A stretch of 8,060 nt of DNA, taken from assembly GCA_965364735.1 (NCBI GenBank), contig CBDTYW010000175.1:1-8060 (forward strand). Direction: 5' to 3'. A program made the position numbers and the translations under genes. The notes beneath the pieces are model-generated. The model made no database searches and was not told the origin of the DNA. It saw only the letters and a program-made list of their open reading frames with translations. Of the stretch, positions 1 through 6,047 are shown piece after piece; the stretch's first letter is position 1, and the number at the start of each line of letters is the position of its first letter. Source of the stretch: CBDTYW01 sp965364735. GTDB taxonomy: Bacteria > Actinomycetota > Nitriliruptoria > Nitriliruptorales > Nitriliruptoraceae.

Positions 1-24
1 CACCAACCGACGCCTCAACACCGA

Positions 25-42
25 CCGGATCTCTCGATCCGG
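25..42 (-). terminator. GNRA-loop hairpin after leuD, probable end of leu transcript
   Basis: A perfect 7-bp inverted repeat (CCGGATC / GATCCGG) encloses four bases that read GAGA on the leuD strand, a stable GNRA tetraloop. It begins 19 bases past the leuD stop codon. No U-rich tail follows on the leuD strand, so it is not a classical intrinsic terminator. U-poor hairpin terminators are, however, commonly proposed in high-GC actinobacteria. It could instead be a 3'-end RNA-stabilising hairpin. The rest of positions 1-61 shows no gene. Confidence 0.55.
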
Positions 43-61
43 CCAGACGCCTGTCCGCCGG

Positions 62-697
62 TCAGACGCCGGTGACGCTCGGCTTGTGGGCGGGGCGCGT
101 CGACTCGAACGACGCGATCGCGTCCGCGTCGGTCAGCGTGAGCGAGATCGCGTCGAGCCCGTTGACCAGCTTGTGCTTGGTCGCCTGGTCGATGTCGAAG
201 CCGGCGGTGAAGCCGTCTGCGATGACCGTCTGCGCCTGGAGGTCGACCGTGACCTCGAGCGACGGGTTGGCCTCGACGAGGGCGAACAGCTGACGCACCT
301 CGGCCTCGGCGAGCACGACCGCGACGATGCCGACGTTGCCGCAGTTGTTGCGGAAGATGTCCGCGAAGCTCGGGGCGATGATGGCCCGGAAGCCGACGTC
401 CTCGAGCGCCCAGGGGGCGTGCTCACGCGACGAGCCGCAGCCGAAGTTCTTGCCCGTCACGAGGATCGAGCCGCCGGCGTACTGCGGCTGGTTCATCGGG
501 AACGACGGGTTGGGCTCGAGGCCCTCGACGGACTCCTTGGCGCCCGGGTCGAGGTAGCGCGTCTCGAAGAACGCGAACGGGCCGTAGCCGGTGCGTTCGG
601 TGCGCTTCAGGAACTGCTTGGGGATGATCGCGTCGGTGTCGACGTCGTTGCGGTCCAGCGGGACCACGGTCCCGGTGACAGAGGTGACGGCCTGCAT
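62..697 (-). CDS. leuD: 3-isopropylmalate dehydratase small subunit
   Basis: This 211-residue protein is the small (swivel-domain) subunit of isopropylmalate isomerase. With LeuC it converts 2-isopropylmalate to 3-isopropylmalate in the cytoplasm. Visible family marks are the N-terminal NDVDTDAIIPKQFL stretch (residues 17-30), the GCGSSREHAPWAL segment (86-98) carrying the substrate-contacting SSREHA loop, and the IAPSFADIFRNNCGNVG segment (107-123). The length is normal for bacterial LeuD. The ATG at 697 was chosen because it overlaps the leuC stop by one base (TGATG) and has GGGAGG about eight bases upstream. The frame stays open further upstream only as an out-of-frame shadow of leuC. The overlap implies translational coupling to leuC and equal amounts of the two subunits. 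The last dozen residues look unconserved. Confidence 0.97.
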   Translation of the reverse strand: MQAVTSVTGTVVPLDRNDVDTDAIIPKQFLKRTERTGYGPFAFFETRYLDPGAKESVEGLEPNPSFPMNQPQYAGGSILVTGKNFGCGSSREHAPWALEDVGFRAIIAPSFADIFRNNCGNVGIVAVVLAEAEVRQLFALVEANPSLEVTVDLQAQTVIADGFTAGFDIDQATKHKLVNGLDAISLTLTDADAIASFESTRPAHKPSVTGV

Positions 698-2115
698 CAG
701 CGGACCTCCCGGAAGTCGACGATGCGCCCGGCAAGGGCAGACGCTGCGGCGGTGACGGGCGAGACGAGGTGCGTCCGTCCGCCCGCGCCCTGCCGGCCCT
801 CGAAGTTGCGGTTCGACGTCGACGCGCAGCGCTCGCCGGGAGCGAGGGTGTCCTCGTTCATCCCGAGGCACATCGAGCAGCCCGGCTCACGCCAGTCGAA
901 GCCCGCCTCCTTGAACACGCGGTCGAGGCCCTCGGCCTCGGCCGCCGCCTTCACCAGCCCCGAGCCCGGGACGACCATGGCGCGGACGTTGTCCGCGACC
1001 CTGCCGCCCTGCACCACGGCCGCTGCCTTGCGCAGGTCGCTGATGCGAGCGTTGGTGCACGAGCCGATGAAGACCCGGTCAAGCGTGAGGTCGGAGATCT
1101 TCTCGCCACCCTCGAGGCCCATGTACTCGAACACGCGCTCCCACTGCTTGCGACGCGACGGGTCCGGAGCGTCGTCGAGCACCGGCACGTTGCCGTTGAC
1201 CGGAACGGACTGGTCCGGGGTGGTCCCCCAGGTGACGAACGGGGTGAGCTCGGACGCATCGATGACCTCGACGCGGTCGTACTCCGCGCCCTCGTCGGAG
1301 CCGAGCTGGCGCCAGTCGGCCAGCGCGGCATCCCACGCCTCGCCCTTCGGCGCGTACGGGCGGTCCTTGAGGTACGCGAACGTCGTCTCGTCCGGCGCGA
1401 TCAGGCCGGCGCGCGCACCACCCTCGATCGACATGTTGCAGACCGTCATGCGCTCCTCCATCGAGAGGCTGCGGATGACCTCGCCGCCGTACTCGATGAC
1501 GTGGCCGGTGCCGCCGGCGGTGCCGATGCGGTTGAGGATGCCGAGGATGACGTCCTTGGCCTCGACGCCGAAGGGCCGCTCACCGTCGACGCGCACGAGG
1601 AACGTCTTGGGCATGCGCTGCGGGAGCGTCTGGGTGGCCAGCACGTGCTCGACCTCGGACGTGCCGATGCCGAACGCGAGCGCCCCGAACGCGCCGTGGG
1701 TCGCGGTGTGCGAGTCACCGCAGACGATGACCGATCCGGGCTGGGTGATCCCGAGCTCCGGTCCGATGATGTGCACGATCCCCTGATTGGTCGATCCCAT
1801 CGGGAACAGGCGGATGCCGAACTCGTCGCAGTTGGCCTGCAGCGCGTCCATCTGCTTCGCGGACAACGGGTCCGAGACGGGCTCCTGCCCGTGGACCTGG
1901 AGCGAGTTGGTCGGGACGTTGTGGTCCATCGTCGCGAGCGTCAGGTCTGGACGACGGACCTCACGGCCCGCGAGCCGGAGCCCGTCGAACGCCTGGGGGG
2001 AGGTGACCTCGTGGATGAGGTGCATGTCGACGTAGAGCAGGTCGGGACGCTCGGCGTCCCCGGGGCGGACGACGTGCTCGTCCCAGACCTTCTGGATGAT
2101 GGTTCTCGGAGCCAC
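697..2115 (-). CDS. leuC: 3-isopropylmalate dehydratase large subunit
   Basis: This 472-residue protein is the catalytic, [4Fe-4S]-containing subunit of isopropylmalate isomerase in the aconitase superfamily. The three cluster-binding cysteines are visible at Cys353 (in FIGSCTNARISDL) and at Cys413 and Cys416 (in EPGCSMCLGMN). Other hallmarks are DHNVPT (64-69), GSTNQGIVHIIGPE (107-120), CGDSHTATHGAFG (132-144) and the C-terminal SNRNFEGRQG (434-443). The length is typical of the family. The start is a GTG at 2115, preceded by GAAGGAAAGG and giving the expected early motif QKVWDEHVV. No ATG lies near it in frame. The gene follows leuA by 35 bases and overlaps leuD by one base, so leuA-leuC-leuD reads as one operon. 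It should fall under the leucine leader upstream of leuA. Confidence 0.97.
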   Translation of the reverse strand: MAPRTIIQKVWDEHVVRPGDAERPDLLYVDMHLIHEVTSPQAFDGLRLAGREVRRPDLTLATMDHNVPTNSLQVHGQEPVSDPLSAKQMDALQANCDEFGIRLFPMGSTNQGIVHIIGPELGITQPGSVIVCGDSHTATHGAFGALAFGIGTSEVEHVLATQTLPQRMPKTFLVRVDGERPFGVEAKDVILGILNRIGTAGGTGHVIEYGGEVIRSLSMEERMTVCNMSIEGGARAGLIAPDETTFAYLKDRPYAPKGEAWDAALADWRQLGSDEGAEYDRVEVIDASELTPFVTWGTTPDQSVPVNGNVPVLDDAPDPSRRKQWERVFEYMGLEGGEKISDLTLDRVFIGSCTNARISDLRKAAAVVQGGRVADNVRAMVVPGSGLVKAAAEAEGLDRVFKEAGFDWREPGCSMCLGMNEDTLAPGERCASTSNRNFEGRQGAGGRTHLVSPVTAAASALAGRIVDFREVR

Positions 2116-2150
2116 GACGGTGGCCTTTCCTTCGGTGTGAGCGGCGACGC

Positions 2151-3773
2151 TCAGGGGCGGAACTCGTCGGCACGGTGCGTGATGCGGTGCGATCGGTTCA
2201 GGGCGTCAAGGTATGCACGAGCGGACGCTTCCACGATGTCGGTGGAGACCCCACGACCGGTGAAGCGCTCGCCGTCGGCGACCTCGACCTGCACGGTCAC
2301 GTTGCCCAGGGCGTCGATGCCCTCGTCGACGGAGGAGACGTTGAACGAGATCAGCCGCACGTTGGGCCGGTCCGCAGCCTCACGGACGGCCGAGCAGGCA
2401 GCGTCGACCATGCCGTCACCGGTGGCGGTGGCGGTGCGGGTCTCGCCGTCGGGAGCGATGGACAGCACCACCGTCGCGCTCGGCGCCACGTCGCTCCCGC
2501 CGCTGACCGCGAGCGAGACGAGACGCATCTCGTCGTCGGAGACCGCGTGGGTCTCGGCGAGCACGATGGCCTCGAGGTCCTTCGGGCTGACCTCGCCCTT
2601 GCGGTCCGCGAGGATCTTGAAGCGGGCGAAGACGTCCTGGAACTCCGAGTCGAGGAGCTCGAAGCCCATCTCGTCGATCGCGTTCTTCACCGCGTGGCGT
2701 CCGGAGTGCTTCCCGAGGATGATCTGGCTGCCCGCGGCACCGACGTCCTCGGACTTCATGATCTCGTAGGTCTGGCGGTCCTGGAGGATGCCGTGCTGGT
2801 GGATGCCGGACTCGTGGGCGAAGGCGTTCTCGCCGACCACGGCCTTGTTGCGCTGGACCGAGTAGCCGGTGAGGTTCGAGACCAGACGCGACGTCCGCGT
2901 GAGCTCGGGGGTGTTGAGCCCATGGTTGCGCCCGAGGATGTCCGCGCGGGTGCGGATCGCCATGGCGACCTCCTCCAGCGAGCAGTTGCCGGCGCGCTCA
3001 CCAAGCCCGTTGACGGCGACCTCGACCTGACGGGCCCCGTTGCGGACGGCCTCCAGCGAGTTCGCGACGGCGAGCCCGAGGTCGTTGTGGCAGTGCACCG
3101 AGATGATGACGCCGAGCTCGTTGATCTTGGGCACCCGGAGGTGCAGCTGCTTGATCCAGTTGCCGAAGTCGTACGGCAGCGCGTAGCCGACGGTGTCCGG
3201 GATGTTGACGGTCGTGGCACCCGCCTCGACGACGGCCGCGACCATGTCGACGAGGAAGTCGAAGTCGGTGCGGGTCGCGTCCTGCGGGGAGAACTCGACG
3301 TCGTTGGTGAACTCGAGAGCCTGCTCGACGCCGCGGACGGCCTGCTTCAGGATGTCTTCCTCGGATGCCTGGAGCATGTACTTGCGGTGGATGTCGGAGG
3401 TGGAGAGGAAGACGTGGATCCGGCTGCGGTCTGCGATCGACAGCGACTTGGCGGCGGCCTGGATGTCGCCCTCGACGCACCGCGCGAGACCGGCGATGAC
3501 CGGCGGCGCACCGCGCGAGTCGTCCTGGCCGACCGTCTCGGCCACCGCGTGACATGCGTCGAAGTCTCCGGGCGAAGCGGCCGGGAAGCCCGCCTCGATG
3601 ACGTCGACGTTCAGCCGTGCGAGCTGCTCGGCGATCTCGACCTTCTCCCGCGCGTCGAGCGAGATGCCCGGCGACTGCTCACCGTCGCGGAGCGTCGTGT
3701 CGAAGATGATGACCTTGTCGTCGGCCATGTCCTGGATGTGCGCCGCTGCTGCGACGTCGATGGGGTTGCCCAT
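2151..3773 (-). CDS. leuA: 2-isopropylmalate synthase
   Basis: The 540-residue enzyme condenses acetyl-CoA with 2-oxoisovalerate, the first committed step of leucine synthesis. The HMGL-like catalytic barrel carries FDTTLRDGEQSPG (24-36, metal-binding Asp), the metal-binding HCHND (227-231), VNGLGERAGNCSLEE (254-268) and ESGIHQHG (321-328). Residues from about 415 to 527 form the LeuA dimerisation/allosteric domain, where leucine normally inhibits, including SFNVSSVDEGIDALG (476-490). This is the shorter 'bacterial' LeuA class, not the roughly 600-residue form typical of mycobacteria and streptomycetes. The ATG at 3773 is preferred because AAGGA lies six bases upstream. The family-typical start would be Met16 (MADDKVIIFD), but its AGGA is only one base away. 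This leaves a 15-residue Ala-rich extension, which may be disordered. It is the first gene of the leuACD operon and has a leader region with six leucine codons upstream. Confidence 0.97.
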   Translation of the reverse strand: MGNPIDVAAAAHIQDMADDKVIIFDTTLRDGEQSPGISLDAREKVEIAEQLARLNVDVIEAGFPAASPGDFDACHAVAETVGQDDSRGAPPVIAGLARCVEGDIQAAAKSLSIADRSRIHVFLSTSDIHRKYMLQASEEDILKQAVRGVEQALEFTNDVEFSPQDATRTDFDFLVDMVAAVVEAGATTVNIPDTVGYALPYDFGNWIKQLHLRVPKINELGVIISVHCHNDLGLAVANSLEAVRNGARQVEVAVNGLGERAGNCSLEEVAMAIRTRADILGRNHGLNTPELTRTSRLVSNLTGYSVQRNKAVVGENAFAHESGIHQHGILQDRQTYEIMKSEDVGAAGSQIILGKHSGRHAVKNAIDEMGFELLDSEFQDVFARFKILADRKGEVSPKDLEAIVLAETHAVSDDEMRLVSLAVSGGSDVAPSATVVLSIAPDGETRTATATGDGMVDAACSAVREAADRPNVRLISFNVSSVDEGIDALGNVTVQVEVADGERFTGRGVSTDIVEASARAYLDALNRSHRITHRADEFRP

Positions 3774-3800
3774 GATGGGTCCTTGGTCTCTGCGCTGCTA

Positions 3801-3886
3801 CTGCTGTGCCTGCTGCTTGCGTCTCCGCGGTCGCCGTCATCGATTGGTGGGACGGCGCCGCGGCATCAAAGCAGGAGGAGCAGGAG
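3801..3886 (-). promoter_or_regulatory. Leucine attenuator-like RNA structure of the leuA leader
   Basis: Two nested stems can be read directly on the leuA strand. The inner one pairs 3851-3863 with 3825-3838: 13 base pairs (CCGCGG plus CGCCGTC) with a single bulged A and a 12-base loop, starting two bases after the leader stop codon. The outer one pairs the six leucine codons (3869-3886) with a CAG-rich stretch (3801-3818), 14 of 18 positions matching, including six contiguous pairs next to the inner stem. A ribosome stalled at the leucine codons would block the outer stem. No run of U follows either stem, so control may act on translation or through Rho rather than by intrinsic termination. 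Established knowledge: leucine-codon leaders control leu operons in other bacteria, and a conserved pseudoknot ('LEU element') upstream of leuA has, as I recall, been predicted in Actinobacteria. Whether this is the same element is unresolved. Confidence 0.65.
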
Positions 3887-3976
3887 GGCAGAGGGGATCG
3901 TGGTCCCCCGACCGAAGAGCACGCCGACCGGACCGGCGGTGAGCCGGGCGGAGTCCAAGGAGGCGGTCGCGTGCAT
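3866..3976 (-). CDS. leuL: Putative leucine leader peptide (36 codons, six terminal Leu)
   Basis: This small frame upstream of leuA ends in IPSALLLLLL and TGA. The last six sense codons are all leucine (CTC CTG CTC CTC CTG CTT). Such runs mark ribosome-stalling leader peptides that sense charged leucyl-tRNA. The final CTT should be a rare codon at this base composition. The stop sits 92 bases before the leuA ATG, with a strong hairpin starting two bases after it. The start is uncertain. The ATG at 3976 gives 36 residues with no evident Shine-Dalgarno sequence, which would fit a leaderless transcript. A GTG at 3922 would give an 18-residue peptide, nearer the usual size for leaders, but also lacks a good ribosome site. 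The peptide itself probably has no function beyond being translated. The leucine run and its position are seen; the regulatory role is inferred. Confidence 0.7.
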   Translation of the reverse strand: MHATASLDSARLTAGPVGVLFGRGTTIPSALLLLLL

Positions 3977-3983
3977 GCGGCGG

Positions 3984-4012
3984 AGTCAAGCGTCCCGCGG
4001 GCGCGAGCGCAA
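3984..4012 (-). promoter_or_regulatory. Possible promoter of the leuL-leuACD transcript
   Basis: On the leuA strand a TTGCGC hexamer (4012-4007) is followed after 17 bases by TTGACT (3989-3984). Seven bases then lead to the ATG of the leader frame at 3976. The -35 matches TTGNNN and the spacing is ideal. The -10 keeps only the first and last T of the actinobacterial TANNNT pattern, so the match is weak. If real, transcription would begin at or next to the leader ATG, making the leader peptide leaderless and explaining its missing ribosome site. This is an inference from spacing. Confidence 0.25.
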
Positions 4013-4060
4013 ACACCTCGCCACACTCCCCCGGGAACCGCCGAACCGAGGAGCCCCGGA

Positions 4061-5422
4061 ATGACCCAGACCGTCTGCGTGATCGGGGCGGGCCCGTCGG
4101 GGATCGCGGTGACGCGGGCGCTGAGAGACGCCGGCTTCGAGGTCGTCGGGTTCGAGCGTCACCACGACGTCGGCGGGATCTGGGACATCGACAACCCGGG
4201 AACGCCGATGTACCGCTCGGCGCACCTCATCTCGTCGCGGACGCACTCCCCGCTCTGCGACGTCGCGATGCCCGAGGACTACCCGGACTACCCGTCGCAC
4301 CGACAGCTCCTCGCCTACCTGCGCGCCCTCGCAGATCAGCTCGGGGTGCGCGAGCACTTCTCGTTCTCCACGACCGTCGCGGCCGTGCAGCCGACGGAGA
4401 CCGGCTGGGACGTCACGACCGTCCCCACCGCCGGAGGCGACGAGACGACGACGCACGTCGACGCGGTCGTGATGTGCTCCGGCAACCAGTGGGTGCCCAA
4501 CGTCCCCGAGTACCCGGGGACGTTCGACGGCGAGGTCCGCCACTCGAACACCCACCGCGACCTCACGGACTTCACCGACCGTCGCGTGCTCATCGTCGGG
4601 GCCGGCAACTCCGGCTGCGACATCGCCTGCGACGCCGCCCAGACCGCCGAGTCCGCCTGGATCTCCATGCGGCGTGGCTACCGGTTCGTCCCGAAGCACA
4701 TCTTCGGGATGCCGTCGGACGTGTTCGCGCACCGCGGACCGTCGCTGCCGGGCAAGCTCGAGCAGAAGGCGCTGACGAAGCTCCTCGACGTCCTCAACGG
4801 CGATCTCACCCGGCTGGGTCTGCAGAAGCCGGATCACGACGTGCTCGCCTCGCACCCGATCCTCAACACGCGGATCCTCGACCATCTCGCGCACGGCGAC
4901 CTCACCGCGAAGCCGGACGTGGAGCGCCTCGACGGCGACGGTGTGGTCTTCGTCGACGGCACCCGCGTCGAGGTCGACCTGATCATCTGGGCGACCGGCT
5001 ACCGGGTCTCCTTCCCGTACCTCGCCGACGGGGTCGTCACGCCGCGTCGCAACGATCCTGACCTGTTCCTCAACGTCAGCCACCGCGGGCGCGACGACAT
5101 CTTCGCGCTCGGGATCCTCGAGGTGGACGCGAGCGCGTGGCCGATCATCACGCAGCAGGCCGAGCTCGTGGCGCGCTCACTCACCGTCCGCCGTGACGCG
5201 CCCGAGGTCCACGCGCAGCTGCGCGCGCTCGTGCAGACGCATCCGGACGTCTCCGGCGGCGTCGACCACGTCGACTCGCCCCGCCACGACTACTACACGC
5301 AGGACGCCGCGTACCGGGCCTACATGGCCCGGCTCCTCGACGCGCTGCAACGACGAGACCTCGGGCTGCTGGCTGCACCATCGATGCTCCGACGACTCCG
5401 CGACCTCGTGCCGTTCGTCTGA
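4061..5422 (+). CDS. FMO-like flavin-dependent monooxygenase
   Basis: This 453-residue protein is a class B flavoprotein monooxygenase of the FMO/Baeyer-Villiger group, expected to use FAD, NADPH and O2 to oxygenate a soft nucleophile (N or S) or a ketone. Features in order are an FAD-binding GAGPSG (9-14) after a beta-strand, DVGGIWDI (36-43), an FMO-type fingerprint FDGEVRHSNTHRD (155-167), an NADPH-binding GAGNSG (180-185), and the LIIWATGYRVSFPYL segment (308-321) typical of FMOs. No signal peptide or membrane anchor is visible, so it is probably cytosolic. The ATG at 4061 has GAGGAG seven bases upstream and puts the FAD motif at the N-terminus as usual; longer in-frame extensions are low-complexity intergenic sequence. 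The gene is divergent from leuA and 120 bases before ppa. Neighbours give no clue to the substrate, and N-hydroxylation versus Baeyer-Villiger chemistry cannot be settled here. Confidence 0.9.
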   Translation: MTQTVCVIGAGPSGIAVTRALRDAGFEVVGFERHHDVGGIWDIDNPGTPMYRSAHLISSRTHSPLCDVAMPEDYPDYPSHRQLLAYLRALADQLGVREHFSFSTTVAAVQPTETGWDVTTVPTAGGDETTTHVDAVVMCSGNQWVPNVPEYPGTFDGEVRHSNTHRDLTDFTDRRVLIVGAGNSGCDIACDAAQTAESAWISMRRGYRFVPKHIFGMPSDVFAHRGPSLPGKLEQKALTKLLDVLNGDLTRLGLQKPDHDVLASHPILNTRILDHLAHGDLTAKPDVERLDGDGVVFVDGTRVEVDLIIWATGYRVSFPYLADGVVTPRRNDPDLFLNVSHRGRDDIFALGILEVDASAWPIITQQAELVARSLTVRRDAPEVHAQLRALVQTHPDVSGGVDHVDSPRHDYYTQDAAYRAYMARLLDALQRRDLGLLAAPSMLRRLRDLVPFV

Positions 5423-5542
5423 GAACGCTTTCCGGCCGGTGACCGGTGAGGCCATCTTCGGGCCGGTTCAGCGGCGCCGAGCCGTGACGACGGGCATGCT
5501 GTGACGCAGCGCAGGCGCGCATCCCCCCGCGAAGGACCAGCA

Positions 5543-6037
5543 ATGAAGATCGAGGTCATCGTCGAGATCCCCAAGGGATCACGCAACAAGTACGAGATCG
5601 ACCACGAGACCGGAGCGGTCTGGCTCGATCGTCACCTGTTCACCGCGATGCAGTACCCGGCGGACTACGGCTTCGTCCCGGACACCCTGGCCGAGGACAA
5701 CGACCCGCTCGACGTGCTCTGCCTCACCGCCGAGCCGACGTTCCCCGGCGTCCACATGTACGTCCGACCGATCGGCGTCTTCTGGATGAAGGACGAGGCC
5801 GGTCCGGACGCGAAGGTGCTCTGCGTCCCCCACAACGACCCGCGCTGGGAGCACATCAAGGAGCTCGAGGACTTCTCGCCGATGCTGCTCGACGAGATCA
5901 AGCACTTCTTCGAGGTCTACAAGGCGCTGGAGCCCAACAAGGAGACCGACGTCCGGGACTGGGGCGGCCGAGAGGTCGCCGAGTACCTCGTCGAGCAGTC
6001 CCGCCAGCGGTTCGTCGAGACCGGTGGGAACCACTGA
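5543..6037 (+). CDS. ppa: Inorganic pyrophosphatase, family I (soluble)
   Basis: This 164-residue cytoplasmic enzyme hydrolyses pyrophosphate to two phosphates, pulling biosynthetic reactions forward. The family I signature is intact: DNDPLD (52-57) holds three Mg-binding aspartates, and DEAGPDAK (84-91) supplies two more acidic ligands and an active-site lysine. The N-terminal IPKGSRNKYEID (9-20) contains the expected Lys16 and Glu18, and HFFEVYKALEP (121-131) carries the phosphate-contacting Tyr126-Lys127 pair. The length is normal for short bacterial and actinobacterial forms (about 160-175 residues). The ATG at 5543 has GAAGGA six bases upstream; a GTG 42 bases earlier in frame adds a basic, non-family tail and was rejected. 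The gene has the same orientation as the monooxygenase, 120 bases away. It probably has its own promoter, though none stands out. It ends six bases from the convergent gene. Confidence 0.97.
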   Translation: MKIEVIVEIPKGSRNKYEIDHETGAVWLDRHLFTAMQYPADYGFVPDTLAEDNDPLDVLCLTAEPTFPGVHMYVRPIGVFWMKDEAGPDAKVLCVPHNDPRWEHIKELEDFSPMLLDEIKHFFEVYKALEPNKETDVRDWGGREVAEYLVEQSRQRFVETGGNH

Positions 6038-6047
6038 GCCAGCTCAG
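6034..6047. repeat. 14-bp inverted repeat holding both convergent stop codons
   Basis: CTGAGC, CA, GCTCAG is a perfect 6-bp inverted repeat. The ppa stop (TGA at 6035-6037) lies in one arm and the stop of the opposing gene (complement of 6044-6046) in the other. It is too short, and its loop too small, to be a convincing bidirectional terminator on its own. Part of the symmetry follows simply from two TGA stops facing each other. No other terminator is visible between the two genes. Confidence 0.4.

Noticed and set aside
3801..3830. Leucine-rich stretch (ALLLLCLLLAS) readable on the plus strand upstream of the monooxygenase gene
   Set aside because: It is on the wrong strand to act as a leader for leuA. 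It is explained as the complement of the CAG-rich segment that pairs with the true leucine codons at 3869-3886. It lies within a long shadow frame with no local start or ribosome site.
3866..4026. Alternative minus-strand frame starting near 4026 and running into leuA as a longer leuA or separate protein
   Set aside because: It is out of frame with leuA, Cys/Pro/Arg-rich without domain character, and overlaps the leuA coding start by about 95 bases. It is a shadow frame.
3774..4060. T-box or metabolite riboswitch upstream of leuA
   Set aside because: No T-box core (the UGGNACC anti-terminator bulge paired with a specifier stem) or known riboswitch core was seen. The leucine-codon leader explains the region better.
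86..4064. Very long plus-strand open frames opposite leuD, leuC and leuA (86-1786, 769-2769, 2175-4064)
   Set aside because: Their translations are Arg/Ala/Val/Asp-rich, lack domains, overlap each other and lie wholly antisense to well-recognised leu genes. This is expected of high-GC codon usage, where stop codons are scarce on the opposite strand.
5432..5466. CCGGCC / GGCCGG inverted repeat after the monooxygenase gene as a terminator
   Set aside because: Only six pairs around a 23-base loop with no U tract. Such GC-rich pairs are common at this base composition. A transcript end here cannot be supported.
5423..5542. Promoter for ppa in the 120-base gap
   Set aside because: A separate promoter is likely, but no -35/-10 pair with reasonable matches and spacing could be picked out.
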